Translations under genes and position numbers: made by a program
Shown here: in pieces, positions 23,355 through 33,742 of the stretch
How the letters are laid out: every line of letters starts with the position of its first letter
Position numbering within the stretch: position 1 is the first letter of the stretch
Assembly (NCBI GenBank): GCA_964058845.1
Contig: CAXKVR010000418.1
Location: 230,004-294,003, forward strand
DNA length: 64,000 nucleotides
Direction: 5' to 3'
From: Carex sylvatica
Lineage: Eukaryota > Streptophyta > Magnoliopsida > Poales > Cyperaceae
Notes under the pieces: model-generated
Databases searched by the model: none
Seen by the model: the letters and a program-made list of their open reading frames with translations, nothing else
Told to the model about the DNA's origin: nothing

Positions 23355-23822
23355 CAAGTTTGCACCCACGACCTAACAGTGAAAATAATTTGCAATTAAT
23401 ATGCAAACTAACTGTTTGCTCCCCTAAGCCAAACAGCATATGTGAAGGCAAATTGGAATGAGGAAAAATTTTGGTGTATTTGCAAATTTGAGAGTGCCTA
23501 CTTTGGACAAAACAAGTGTATGCAAGTTACAAAGGTACATGTATCCATCCAACATGAATAAGAGACAGCTCTGCTAGAGTTGCGTGTATCTCTTCTTCAT
23601 TTGATGCTTGACGCTGTTATTTCAGCCAAGAAGATTGAATAGGCCTTTCGCCATGGCAGGAGAAGAAGAGGAAAGAGAAAAAAGGAGAGTATTTTAGTCA
23701 TTAATTATTTGGAGTGATAAAATTAAAAATTAATGAAGTTTAGAGTGACATTATTATAATTTCAAATTTCGGGATGACGTTTTTCAAATTTGAAGATTTT
23801 AAAGTGACAAATAACCATTTTT

Positions 23823-24427
23823 CCCAAAAATTTATGATCTATATCATTAGAATGAGGACCCAATTATTTTTGTCTCTTGTCATTGCCATTTTTATCATTG
23901 ACCCCAAAAAAAAAAAAATTATCCTCATGTCCAATTCGAGCATATCAACAAACATAAAATCTGCAAATAATTATTTAATATAGAAATACTCAAAAATAGA
24001 ATGTTACTTGTTTTCTTCTGATCGATATGTTGTTGAAAAATAAAAATTGATGACATTTTTTAGGTCGTGAGGAAAAAATCAACTCTTCAAGTTTTTCTTC
24101 TTTCTCATATCACTATCTAACATAGCATAAAATATTCAATCAATTATTCACTATAAAATTAATACATTCTAATTATAGTGCATCAATATCCTTACTAAAT
24201 ATTGTTAATCAAACTCTTCTTATTCTCACATCTCTATCCAGTAAGTCCAAAAATCATACGTGTATAATCACATAAAAGGTACTCAAAATGAAATGCTACC
24301 TGATTTTTACTGTTCAATAATCTTCTTGAAAAAAAATAGCAGTCAAGGAAGAATATATCACGAGAGAAAAACAACTCTGAGATTTTTTTTGTTATTCTCA
24401 CATCACTTTCTAGCAGCGAGAAGTAAC
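23823..24427. other. Spacer, no gene seen
   Basis: AT-rich, with loosely repeated phrases such as AGTAAGTCCAAAAATCAT and ATTCTCACATC that also recur at about 25080 and 26080. I see no open frame with a known protein. Confidence 0.35.
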
Positions 24428-24936
24428 TAGGGGTGTTCAAACAGTCAGTTCAGTTGAAACTGAACTAAAATAATTGAATCAAACTTTTTTTTTTTGTTTT
24501 CAAAAATAGAATCGAACCAAACTGATTAAACTTATAAACCGATTAAAAATTGAACCAAACAAACCGATGTAAATTTTGGTTTGTTCGGTTCAACCTGAAG
24601 TAAACCTATTGGTGCCATTATTAACGAAAATTACACATGTTCATACACAAGTTGTTTAATTCTATACAAAATATGTAGATATTCTAAAATATTTAAACTA
24701 AAATGAAAGAAAGGAAGCAATAATTGAACCAAACAAAATATATACTTGAACCAATATAATTTGGTCGGTTCGGTTTAGTCAGTTTTGAAAAGCCTAAACC
24801 GACCCAATCCATTTAAATCAAAATAATTAAAAAATTCAACCGAATCAATCCATTTAAACCGAAAAACCAACCATTTAAACTGAATTTTTTTGGTTCGGTT
24901 GAAAACCGAACAAACCGAACCATTTGACCACCCCTA
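24428..24936. mobile_element. hAT-like MITE (TAGGGGTGTTCAAAC), copy 1
   Basis: Ends TAGGGGTGTTCAAAC and TTTGACCACCCCTA. The interior is dense in GGTTCGGTT and AACCGAAC. It is homologous along its whole length, in the opposite orientation, to 52562-53091 (both contain the phrase CACATGTTCATACACAAGTT or its complement). Its own 8-bp flanks have decayed. Confidence 0.75.
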
Positions 24937-25232
24937 AGCGTTTACATGCAAAATATTCAATCATTTATCAACTACAAAATTTATTACATGTTTATTTTGA
25001 ATTATCAGTAGTCTTACAGAAATGACAATAATTTACACTGCACATTTCATTACATCATGGTAAATAAAACTATTAATTTTTTTTGTATTCTCACGCCTTT
25101 TTTCAAACTAAGTGAGAAATCATAGGTGTATAGTTACGCTTTATGGTATATTTTTTTAGAGAGAATTTTTAGTGTGCTTATAAACTTTTAAAATAGCAGA
25201 TGTTTCCATGAAAAACATCAATAATATTCAAT

Positions 25233-25630
25233 GAGTAGGGTTAAAATGCATCATTGATTTTGTGTCTTAATCATACCTCACATCTATATTTTCGTTTACA
25301 AAGTTCAAACAGTCAATCCGAACCGCTCAACATGATCTCCATATTAAAATGTGCTTAGAGACCAAATTTTATATTTTTTCAAATTTTTTTACTATTTTTT
25401 TAGATAGGTACAAAATCACTGTATCTGGACCATCCAAAAACAGTGATTTTGTACCTATCTAAAAAACTAGGAAAAAAAATTCAAAAAATATAAAATTTGG
25501 TCTCTAAGCACATTTTAATATGGAGATTATGTTGAGCGGTTCGGATCGACTGTTTGAACTTTATAAACAGAAATATAGACATGAGGTATGGCTAGGACAC
25601 AAAACCCAATGGTGCATTTTAACCCTACTC
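25233..25630. mobile_element. Family I fold-back MITE, copy 8, perfect 9-bp TSD
   Basis: GAGTAGGGTTAAAATGCA at the left, TGCATTTTAACCCTACTC at the right. ATATTCAAT occurs at 25224-25232 and 25631-25639. The core is GTGCTTAGAGACCAAATTTT. It is the same length (398 bp) as copy 5. Confidence 0.95.
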
Positions 25631-25639
25631 ATATTCAAT

Positions 25640-26547
25640 ATATCTATAAAAAAAATAACATTCTTTCTCATATCCTCTTTTATTCTTTAAATATGTTATT
25701 TAGTTATTTTAAAAGTTAGATCAACAAATATACCACTTCTCACAAAATGCTATTTTTCTCACTTTTCTTTCTCTTACAACTTCATTTTTTTTTTTTTACC
25801 TTAACCTCACTCTCAATAAACCGAACAGTGTTAAATACCCCTGAAATTTTACAAATTATCCATAAAATTTTTAAATTTTGCAAAAATTATTACAAGTAGC
25901 CTTTCTCATAAAATGAAATTATATTATATTTATTCATCCAGCCCCTCAGCCCCCTCCAATTTTAATTTATAGATTCCTTCTGACCTTACCAAAACTATAA
26001 TAATCAACTTCCGCCATCTTACATCACAACTTCCGCATCTTACATCACAATAAAAATGTTGCTATCAAACTTTTCTTACTCTCATATCTCTACTCAACCA
26101 ATCGAAAAATCACATGCGTATAATCTCGTTTTCTTAATTATCTCATAAAAAAATACTCAAAATTAATTAAATGCTACTTTGGTTTTTATTGTTAATCTAG
26201 TTGAAAAGGTAATTTTAAAAAAAAGTATATTATTAACTTGAAAAGTAAAATTTAAGAAAGTATATTATGTCTCAAGAAACTCCGTAGTCTTTGTTGTTCT
26301 CGTGTCACTCTCGAGAGTGTATCTATAAACTGTAAAAGTTTAAATAGCGTTTATGCATCATAGCGGAACGATCGAAAAAACAATGCTATTGTCATATTGC
26401 GCTGCTATAGCACACTATAGCGTTAATAACATCATAGCTTTTATGGTCAAAAAAAACTATAGCGCGCTATTTACCTGATAAAATATTTGACCATTTATCA
26501 ACTAAATTTTTTATTTCAATTTATAAAGTCTTACATAATACAAAATA
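25640..26547. other. Spacer, no gene seen
   Basis: AT-rich. A cluster of GCGCTATA and ATAGCGCGC pieces at 26350-26470 recalls 20735-20760 and may be the remains of another small inverted repeat. No protein evidence. Confidence 0.35.
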
Positions 26548-26553
26548 ATAACA

Positions 26554-26636
<83 letters not shown>

Positions 26637-26682
26637 AATAATCATAATAATAATAGTAATATTAATAATAGTAATAGTAGTA

Positions 26683-26725
<43 letters not shown>
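26548..26725. repeat. (AAT)n microsatellite, split by a MITE
   Basis: About 180 bp of AAT repeat with CAA and AGT interruptions. It resumes at 27087-27122 after the inserted family I copy 9. The long poly-Ile and poly-Leu frames here arise from the repeat and are not genes. Confidence 0.9.
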
Positions 26726-27086
26726 GAGGAGGGATCAAGTTACAACATTTTTTGAGTTACAACAAGCATTTTCTACATTTTCAAAGTCCAAATCGTCGAT
26801 CCGATGTGATCTCCACAATAAAATGTGCTTGGAGACCAAATTTTACATTTTTTGGAATTTTTTTACTATTTATTAAGATGAGTACAAAAACTAGTCAAAT
26901 TCAGACCATTGAATTTTATACCCATCTTAATAAATAGTAAACAAATTCCAAAAAATATAAAATTTGGTCTCCAAGCACATTTTATTGTGGAGATCACATC
27001 TAATAGTTTGGATCGACGATTTGGACTTTGAAAATGTAAAAAACACTTGTTGTAACTCAAAAAATATTGTAACTTGATCCCTCCTC
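26726..27086. mobile_element. Family I fold-back MITE, copy 9, inside an AAT repeat
   Basis: GAGGAGGGATCAAGTTACAA at the left and its complement at the right. The flanks are TAATAATAA on both sides, consistent with a 9-bp duplication but uninformative within a trinucleotide repeat. The core GTGCTTGGAGACCAAATTTT is present. Confidence 0.85.
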
Positions 27087-27123
<37 letters not shown>

Positions 27124-27477
27124 CAACACCGTAGGTTACATCATGATAAAATAAAATAAAATAAAAATTACTCTCACACCTCTTTCGAACTATGCAAGTA
27201 ATTACACGTGTACAGCTACGATTTTTATGTTATAATTTTTTTAATGACTGTCCGACTGATCCGAACAAATTCAAATCTGTCATCTTCATGTACGTAATTG
27301 TACAAACCTTTTATGGCACATCCAAACAAAATCAGTTGTTTGATTAAAACATGAGACGAAACTTTTTAATTAATAATTAATATATATGTGATGTTAGTCA
27401 AGAATTTTGCTACAAGTTACTACTACAAACCTTTTTTTTTTACTAAAGGACTCAATTGTTCCACCATTTCACTTGCA

Positions 27478-27812
27478 CCATTTTATCCACCAAACTTTTT
27501 ATTTATACCATATTAAAAAAAAAAAAATGTTTTCGATGGATTTTAAAAAATACAAGGGCCACTAAGTCAATCTGCGGCACCATTCTTGGAGGGCCGCAGA
27601 TTGATTTGAAGCCCGTCAAAAACTTAAAAATGCATTGTAATATTAAATATATTTTAATTTTTTAGGAGCCTCCAAACTAATATGTAGCCTTCCAAGAATG
27701 ATCGCAGATTGGTTTTGGACTTTGGTATTTCTCGAAATCCACCAAAACATGATTTTTTGGTTTTTTTTCTTCTTTTTTTTGAATTTGGTATAAATAAAAA
27801 TTTCGGTTTTAT
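27478..27812. mobile_element. Family II fold-back element, copy 1
   Basis: Outer arms ATTTATACCA and its complement; inner arms GGATTTTAAAAAATACAAGG against GTATTTCTCGAAATCC. The centre carries AATCTGCGGC and GGCCGCAGATTG pieces in alternating orientation. Related to 29938-30143 and to 63708-64000. Confidence 0.65.
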
Positions 27813-28117
27813 CCATCTATGACAATGTGGAGATACAAGCATCACTAAGACCAATTTATGTTTAAAACTTAAACTACCTAACCCAACAATGACTTGAAAT
27901 TTATTACCAAATCTAACCGAAAGTGCTATCTTTGTAAAATATTAAGACTTTTGGATTTTTAGAGAAGGTGTGTTGGATTATGTAAAATTTTACAGAATTG
28001 ATGTCTGATTCAACTATGATAACATTGTTTTAGCCGTTAAGCTACAACAAGAATTTATGCAATTAAGTTACAAATATATCTTTGAAATAATTAGGGATCA
28101 TCATGAATAAAATAAGA

Positions 28118-28855
28118 TTTTTTTTTTTTGAAACCTTGACAGTGGCTGTGAAGTATAATTTTTATTAATTAAAACGTAAAATATATCCATCGTTCTACAT
28201 CAAAAACATCATCTAACTACATCATCTAAAAAATATTCACATCTAAACATCAACATCTAACAACACAAACAAATAAAACAACAACAAAAACAAACCATGC
28301 ATATCCTTTAGTGGTAGATACTGATAACCTTCAATATTAGCTGGCTAGCGACTAAAGGAAAAGAGACATTTTTTTTCTTATTTTTCTATTTGGGTTGCGG
28401 GTGGAGAAGGCAGGGTGCCGCAGTGGTGGGAGTACAAAGAGAGATGAGAGCCGACAACTAGGGCTATTACTGCCAACTGTCTTTAGTTCTCCCAACAATG
28501 GTGAAGGAAAAAAAAGTGCCGATAGACAAGAGAGATGACGACTAGGGCTATTATCGTTAACTTTCTCTTCTCCCGATGGATAGGTGCTGGAGTAGGGGGT
28601 AGGAACGAGTAGCGCTTGCTGGCAGCTAGGATTTGTTGAAGAGAAAGCATGATGGACAAGAGTGAAAAAGAACGGAGGAGAGAATGGAGAAGGCAGAGAA
28701 GAAGAGAAGAGGGTTATCGGTGAGGATCCCCCATCGTCCCAAGAGGGAGCGGAAGGGAGGACGGAGCTGAGGAGACTTGTTGGCAGAGAGATGTAAGGAA
28801 GGAGATGAACGGGCGGAATAAAACAAGAATTGTCGATTAATGGTCACTTTAGAGG
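28118..28855 (-). mobile_element. Non-LTR retroelement with 20-bp TSD and poly(A)
   Basis: TCATCATGAATAAAATAAGA occurs at 28098-28117 and 28856-28875, a perfect 20-bp duplication. The insert ends, on the - strand, in CACTGTCAAGGTTTC then poly(A). Long duplication plus poly(A) is the mark of target-primed (LINE-machinery) insertion. The 5' part is CT-rich and looks like a gene leader or LINE 5' region. A frame of 78 codons starts at 28862 in the flanking duplication. No reverse transcriptase is present, so it is either non-autonomous or a retrocopy of an unidentified transcript. Confidence 0.85.
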
Positions 28856-28875
28856 TCATCATGAATAAAATAAGA

Positions 28876-29186
28876 ATTGCATTAATTACTGGTCACATTT
28901 TCTCCGGAGAATAAATTGATTTGCTACATACTTTAAAATTGGTTTGCTACTGGTCATATGACAGTATGGGACTATGGGTTTATACAATATATTTATAAAT
29001 GTTCTCCAAAACAAAATTTTAATATCCAACAACCAAAATCCTATTCATGTTCATTGCAATTTTGCAAGCATTACGTATGCATGATCATATATATTGACAT
29101 GACATTTAATAAATAATTAATCATGATCACTGTGAATCAGTTGCCGTGGAACCTACACATTATATATATATAAAGAGAGAGAGAGA
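28876..29186. other. Spacer ending in TA and GA repeats
   Basis: Unremarkable AT-rich DNA. The last part (29159-29190) is a TA run followed by a GA run that abuts family I copy 10. Confidence 0.4.
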
Positions 29187-29594
29187 GAGAGGAGCTAATA
29201 TACAATTGATTGTTCTTAGCTTCCCGTGCAATCAAGTTGTCTTTTAATTTTTAAAGTCCAAATAATCAATCCAAACTGTTAGATGTGTTCTCCATATTAA
29301 AATGTGTCAGGAGACCAAATTTTACATTTTTTAAATTTTTTTTACTATTTATTAAGCCACTTTGAAAACCGCTGATCCAATGGTGGCTTAACCAAACAGT
29401 AAAATCAAAAGCTACCATTGGATCAGCGAGCTTAATAAATAGTAAAAAAAATTCTAAAAACTGTAAAATTTGGTCTCCTAGCACATTTTAATATGGAGAT
29501 CACATCTAACGGCTTGGATCAATCATTTGGACTTTAAAAATTAGAAGACGACTTGGTTGCACGGGAGGCTAGGAACAATCGATTGTATATTAGC

Positions 29595-29603
<9 letters not shown>
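29187..29603. mobile_element. Family I fold-back MITE, copy 10 (GAGCTAATATACAAT ends)
   Basis: Arms GAGGAGCTAATATACAATTG against CGATTGTATATTAGCC, with the core GGAGACCAAATTTTACATTT in both. The ends run into a (TA)n(GA)n tract on the left and the mirror (CT)n(TA)n on the right, so the inverted repeat effectively continues into the microsatellites. Confidence 0.8.
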
Positions 29604-29642
<39 letters not shown>

Positions 29643-29649
29643 GCTACGC

Positions 29650-29925
29650 ATATCATAGAGGGCCTTTGTGCAACAGCTTAATATTTGAGTTTTCAAAATC
29701 CTAAATGTCGATTCGAACCGTTCAACATTATCTTCATATTAATATGTACTTGCAAATCAAATTTTACAGTTTTTTAGAAAAAAATTTGCTATTTTTTTAA
29801 ATAGATAGAAAATCACTTGATATGAATACAGAATTTTCAAATCAAGTGATTTTCTACCTATCTAAAACAATAGCAAAAAAATTATAAAAAATGTAAAATT
29901 TGGTTTGCAAGTACAAATGTAAAAA
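29650..29925. mobile_element. Family I fold-back MITE, copy 11, right arm truncated
   Basis: The left arm includes GTACTTGCAAATCAAATTTT; the loop AAATCAAGTGATTTTCTACC mirrors TAGATAGAAAATCACTTGAT. The right arm stops after TTTGGTTTGCAAGTACAAAT, about 100 bp short, where family II sequence begins. The core variant TTGCAAATCAAATTTT is shared with copy 15 at 63177. Confidence 0.7.
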
Positions 29926-29937
29926 ATCACATTTTCT

Positions 29938-30143
29938 GGAGAATTCGAAAAATACCGAGGCCGACGATTCAATATGTGGCCTCATTTTTGGGAGGCCGCA
30001 GATTGAATTAGAGACTCCAAAACCCAAAAAATGCACTATAATATACTGATATTTAAATTTTTGAGGGCCTTCAATTCAATTGTAACCCTCTAAAAATAGA
30101 GTCGCAGATTGAATTGGCGGCTCTGATATTTTCCGAATTCTCT
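29938..30143. mobile_element. Family II fold-back element, copy 2
   Basis: GGAGAATTCGAAAAATACCG at the left and TATTTTCCGAATTCTC at the right. The centre has GGCCGCAGATTGAATT and TCGCAGATTGAATTGG. Only the inner arms are preserved compared with copy 1. Confidence 0.7.
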
Positions 30144-31256
30144 AATTTTAGAGATTTTTTTTTCTTTTAAATGGTATTATTAAAAATTTAGGCATCTCCA
30201 ATTGTAATTTTCTAATGTGGGTAATATTTTTTTGAAAATATATCCGGGTGACGTGTAGGTAACCATTTTTTCCTCTTTTGACCTTCGGATGTTTCCTTTT
30301 CATTTATTTCTTCTTCTACTCTTTCTTTGACAACCTTTACATGGAATCTTTTTTTTATTTTTACATCATCAAATTGGAAGTGTTTTATGTCGCAGTAGGT
30401 AATAACCAAATTAACATCCGATGCACATTTTTTTATTCATTACTTATTCCTTGTTTGAGTGGTAAATCTCGATTAGAAACTCAATTCAGGAAATTTGATA
30501 GCTGCAACAGGTAATTAGTTTTAACTTTTAAATAAATTATTGTTCCTAAAAGGAGGAAAAAAGTGATGCCAAAGAAGATTAACAAGTTTGCTCTTTCTTC
30601 TATAAAAAAAACATTTTCCCATTTATTTTGGAGTAACTTTTTTATGCAAAATTAAAAATTCAAATTTTGAATATTTGACTAACGAATTCATTGCAAGTTC
30701 GCAAGCATTAAGTATGTACGGATGCATGATCATATATTGCTAGTTAGTGACATGATATTAAATAATATTACTATTTATATTAAAAAATTGTAGAAAATTA
30801 AAATTTCAGACGTGCTCTCAATTATTTATATAGGACATCTATCAAGTTTGAATCAATTTGAAATTTGGTTAATTATTTATTATAAGGTCATTAAAAAATT
30901 TAAACTGCTTGATTAAAAATTATATATGCTCCAGAAAAATGTATCTATCGGAGAAGAAAAGATTAATAATTTAAAATAAATATTTTTTATAAAAAAGTCA
31001 CACCAACAAATTTTGCACACTAATTTAATATCTTTTACGAAAAATAAAGTACTATAAAATGAAAAATAATATAATAAATCGTACCATAATCATTTTAATG
31101 GAACGGGCTCTTGCCTCTTTTAAAAAAAATTACGAGTAACGCAAAATAAATTATATTTTAAGAAGTTTGGACTTGAAGTACTCAAATACATCTTTTTTAA
31201 ACATATATAACTCTTTTATGAATTGTATATTATTATTATTGGTGTATTGTTATTAA
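30144..31256. other. Spacer, no gene seen
   Basis: AT-rich. Two overlapping open frames on opposite strands at 30212-30514 contain nothing recognisable. Similar GATGCATGATCATATAT phrases at about 29075 and 30720 show an old local duplication. Confidence 0.35.
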
Positions 31257-31317
31257 AAGGAGGGTTCAAAATTTCAAATACCTCCATTTTTTATGCCTCT
31301 TCATTTAAACCCTCCTC
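31257..31317. mobile_element. 61-bp remnant with family I ends and 9-bp TSD
   Basis: AAGGAGGGTTC at the left and AACCCTCCTC at the right, with almost no interior. The flanks TGTTATTAA (31248-31256) and TATTATTAA (31318-31326) match at 8 of 9. It is an internal-deletion derivative of the GAGGAGGGTTC subfamily. Confidence 0.7.
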
Positions 31318-31620
31318 TATTATTAATAAGTTATTAATTTTTTTATCATAATATAGCAGCAACATTTTGACTTAGAAGTACCAACAGATGCCCGGCCCGG
31401 TTAATCAGGATCAAATCTTAAACAGCCCAAATATCATATAGGCCCGGTTATTAGGCCCAAAGTTGAACATCTAATAGAGGTCACTTGTTAGGCTTCAAAT
31501 CAAGTGGCTTTGAATTTGGATCCGTATATACTTTGTAGGGCCCGGATTGAAAGTCCAATAATCCATAAAGAGTTGATATTTGCATTTTCTAGGGGGGTAA
31601 ATGGACCAATGGTCTTATTT

Positions 31621-31828
31621 GGAATTAAATCTGCTGCGATCCGAATCTCTGCTACATTACTTTGAAATTCTTGCTTTTTTTAATTTCACTATTTATTTTT
31701 TTCAGTACACGCATCTCTAAATAGCTAGTTTTTCTGTGCACACATCTAAAAAAAATTTGACAGTTAGATTTGAAAAAGCAGGGATTTCAGAATACTGTAG
31801 CAGGGAGGATCACAGCAGATTTGTTTCC
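31621..31828. mobile_element. Family III fold-back MITE, copy 4, perfect 9-bp TSD
   Basis: GGAATTAAATCTGCTGCGAT to ATCACAGCAGATTTGTTTCC. GTCTTATTT flanks it at 31612-31620 and 31829-31837. It is closest to copy 2 (both contain GAATCTCTGCTACA). Confidence 0.93.
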
Positions 31829-32056
31829 GTCTTATTTAGTTGAAATCGCCAATTAGATTATTGTAGTTGGGTTAGAGAATTTTCATTCAGTAATTAATTA
31901 ATTAAGATACAAATTATTCAATTTATATAAAGCAATCGAATTTTATTTGACTGGACAGATTACGTAGAATTTTTTTTTTAAGAAAACATGTGTAGCAATA
32001 AGTTATAATAATAAAAAAAAAAGACAGGGATCGTGATTATTTATCCTTTGATAATT

Positions 32057-32460
32057 ATCATGATAATTGTTCCCACATAAAAATTCTCCAAATATTTCCA
32101 CATCATAATTAACAGGAAGATCACTCAAAATTATACGGGGGAATCATAATTATCTGAGGGGGAGCTGCAGAACTCTAGTACTAGAATTTTTTTCGTAAAG
32201 GTATTAGTATTGGCATTTTTAACTATTTAATTCTATGTACGAAAATTCTCCAAATATTTATCATGATAATTGTCTCCACATAAAAATTCTCCAAATATTT
32301 CCGCATCATAATTAACTGGGAGATCACTCAAAATTATACGGGGGAACCATAATTATCTGAGGGGGAGTTGCAGAACTATAGTACCATACTTTTTTTTGTA
32401 AAGGTATTAGTATTGGCATTCTTAACTATTTAACTCTATGTACGGAAATATTTATAATTT
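32057..32460. repeat. 203-bp tandem repeat, two copies plus a remnant
   Basis: ATCATGATAATTGT starts a unit at 32057 and again at 32260; most of the unit (AAAATTATACGGGGGAA, AGGTATTAGTATTGGCATT) is repeated with few changes. A much diverged third part follows at about 32488-32590. Confidence 0.85.
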
Positions 32461-32713
32461 TATATCTATGAAATGAACAATCTTTAAGTAAATAATTGTT
32501 CCCAACCAAATTCTTTAAATATCACTACACCATAACTATCTAGAAAGGACCACTCAAACTAAATGAGAAAACCATATATGTTATGGGTTTGTTTCACTAT
32601 TTAATCTCGCCTATATTTTCTCTGTTTAATTTCGCCTATATTTCCACTCAAACTACATTGCATACGCCATCTTTAATCAGAAAATATATTTCAATCAACA
32701 ATAATATATATTT

Positions 32714-33145
32714 TTTCAATAAAAATATTTAAATAAAAATATTCACACTATCTATGTGACTATCTACAATATATAAACAAATTCTTCTTAGCAAAAATAA
32801 TGTACAACGGGTCCGTTTCATTAGAGCGGAAAGTCGGATCAGATGTGGAAGACTAAAAGATAACCACTCGTGTAGAACTGACAAATAAAATTTAGATATC
32901 AATTTTGTATAAATAGAAATTAAGTGGAAAGTCGGATCAGACGTGGAAGATATAAATATAACTAATCGTGTAGAATTGACAAATAAAATTTAAATATTAA
33001 TTTTATAAAAATAGAAATTGAGTAAAACGGAGAAAAAAATCCCTTGTATATTATTTTTGTTAAAAGGAATTTGTTTATATATCATACATAATTAGTATGA
33101 ATATTTTTATTTAAATACTTTTATTAAAATATTTTACATATTATT
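32714..33145. repeat. Fold-back repeat holding two inverted copies of the downstream gene's 5' region
   Basis: The outer arms (ATTTAAATAAAAATATTCAC near 32725 and its complement near 33105) are inverted, with AATATATAAACAAATTC on the left mirrored by GAATTTGTTTATATAT. Inside are two head-to-tail copies of about 106 bp, each with AAGTCGGATCAGA and AATCGTGTAGAATTGACAAA-like sequence. These are inverted relative to 33342-33468. Confidence 0.7.
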
Positions 33146-33341
33146 GTTGGTTATATTACCAAGGGTGGTTGATGAGCATCACTTCAAATCTATCGAGTTG
33201 GATTCAAACAATATATCTAAATTCTTAAAAAATTGATCCACTTTATACATTGTTTGAAATCAATTTAATAAATTTTATAATTATTCTCACTGTGAACATT
33301 AAACATTTTAACTTTTTTGTATTTTAAAATGATGTACAATG

Positions 33342-33468
33342 GGTCCATTTCTCGCGTTTTACTCAATTTCTACTTATACAAAATCAATACCTAAATTTTA
33401 TAATTCTACACGATTGGTTACAGTTTTGTACTCCATATCTGATCCGACTTCTCCACTCCATTGAAACC
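33342..33468. promoter_or_regulatory. Repeat-derived promoter/5' segment of the CCAR1-like gene
   Basis: From TGTACAATGGGTCCATTTCT to CACTCCATTGAAACC. Its reverse complement matches both units inside 32714-33145, roughly 80% by eye. The segment ends where gene-like leader begins (CTAGTTCTTGGCAATCACCC). It could be a small TIR element (GGGTCC-TTTC ends) sitting at or just upstream of the transcription start, or gene promoter copied into the upstream repeat. Confidence 0.5.
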
Positions 33469-33742
33469 CTAGTTCTTGGCAATCACCCCACCGATTTCTG
33501 TCTCTGCGCGAAAACCCTTCATTGTCTATTTTCTTCCTATCCTTGGTCGCATTCTTTTTCAAGATTTCTTCTGTGGTTCTTTGGTTCGTCCTCCGAACAA
33601 TCTGTTAAATTTCATCAAGTAACTACGATTTTGGCTTTGCTACTTCTTGATTCCTATTATCAATCGTTGATTTTTAAGATTAACATTTTTTTGGGGTAGA
33701 ATTGTAACCAGTTTACTGTTTAATTTACAGGATAATTTATAG
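33469..33742 (+). promoter_or_regulatory. 5' UTR with leader intron, CCAR1-like gene
   Basis: CT-rich leader. A likely leader intron runs from ATCAA|GTAACT (33619) to TTTAATTTACAG (33730), leaving 12 bases before the start codon at 33743. The exact transcription start is not visible. Confidence 0.6.

Larger units (their letters stand above)
22341..23822. mobile_element. Fold-back element with two nested MITEs
   Basis: The left arm (TTGGTTATTTGTCA, then after an inserted MITE ATCACTCTAAAATTTTCAG ... TCTCCTGCCATGGCAAAGGCC near 23070) is inverted at 23640-23822 (GGCCTTTCGCCATGGCAGGA ... TGACAAATAACCA). The arms are about 180 bp. The interior carries family III copy 3. No target duplication was found. 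The arms hold TTCTTCTCCTGCCATGGC, which looks gene-like, so capture of host sequence is possible. Confidence 0.6.

Noticed and set aside
26511..27129. Poly-Ile and poly-Leu frames
   Set aside because: Translation of AAT/ATT microsatellite and MITE sequence.
28626..28862. 78-codon - strand protein gene
   Set aside because: It starts in the flanking 20-bp duplication and lies in a retroposed leader-like sequence; no domain is recognisable.
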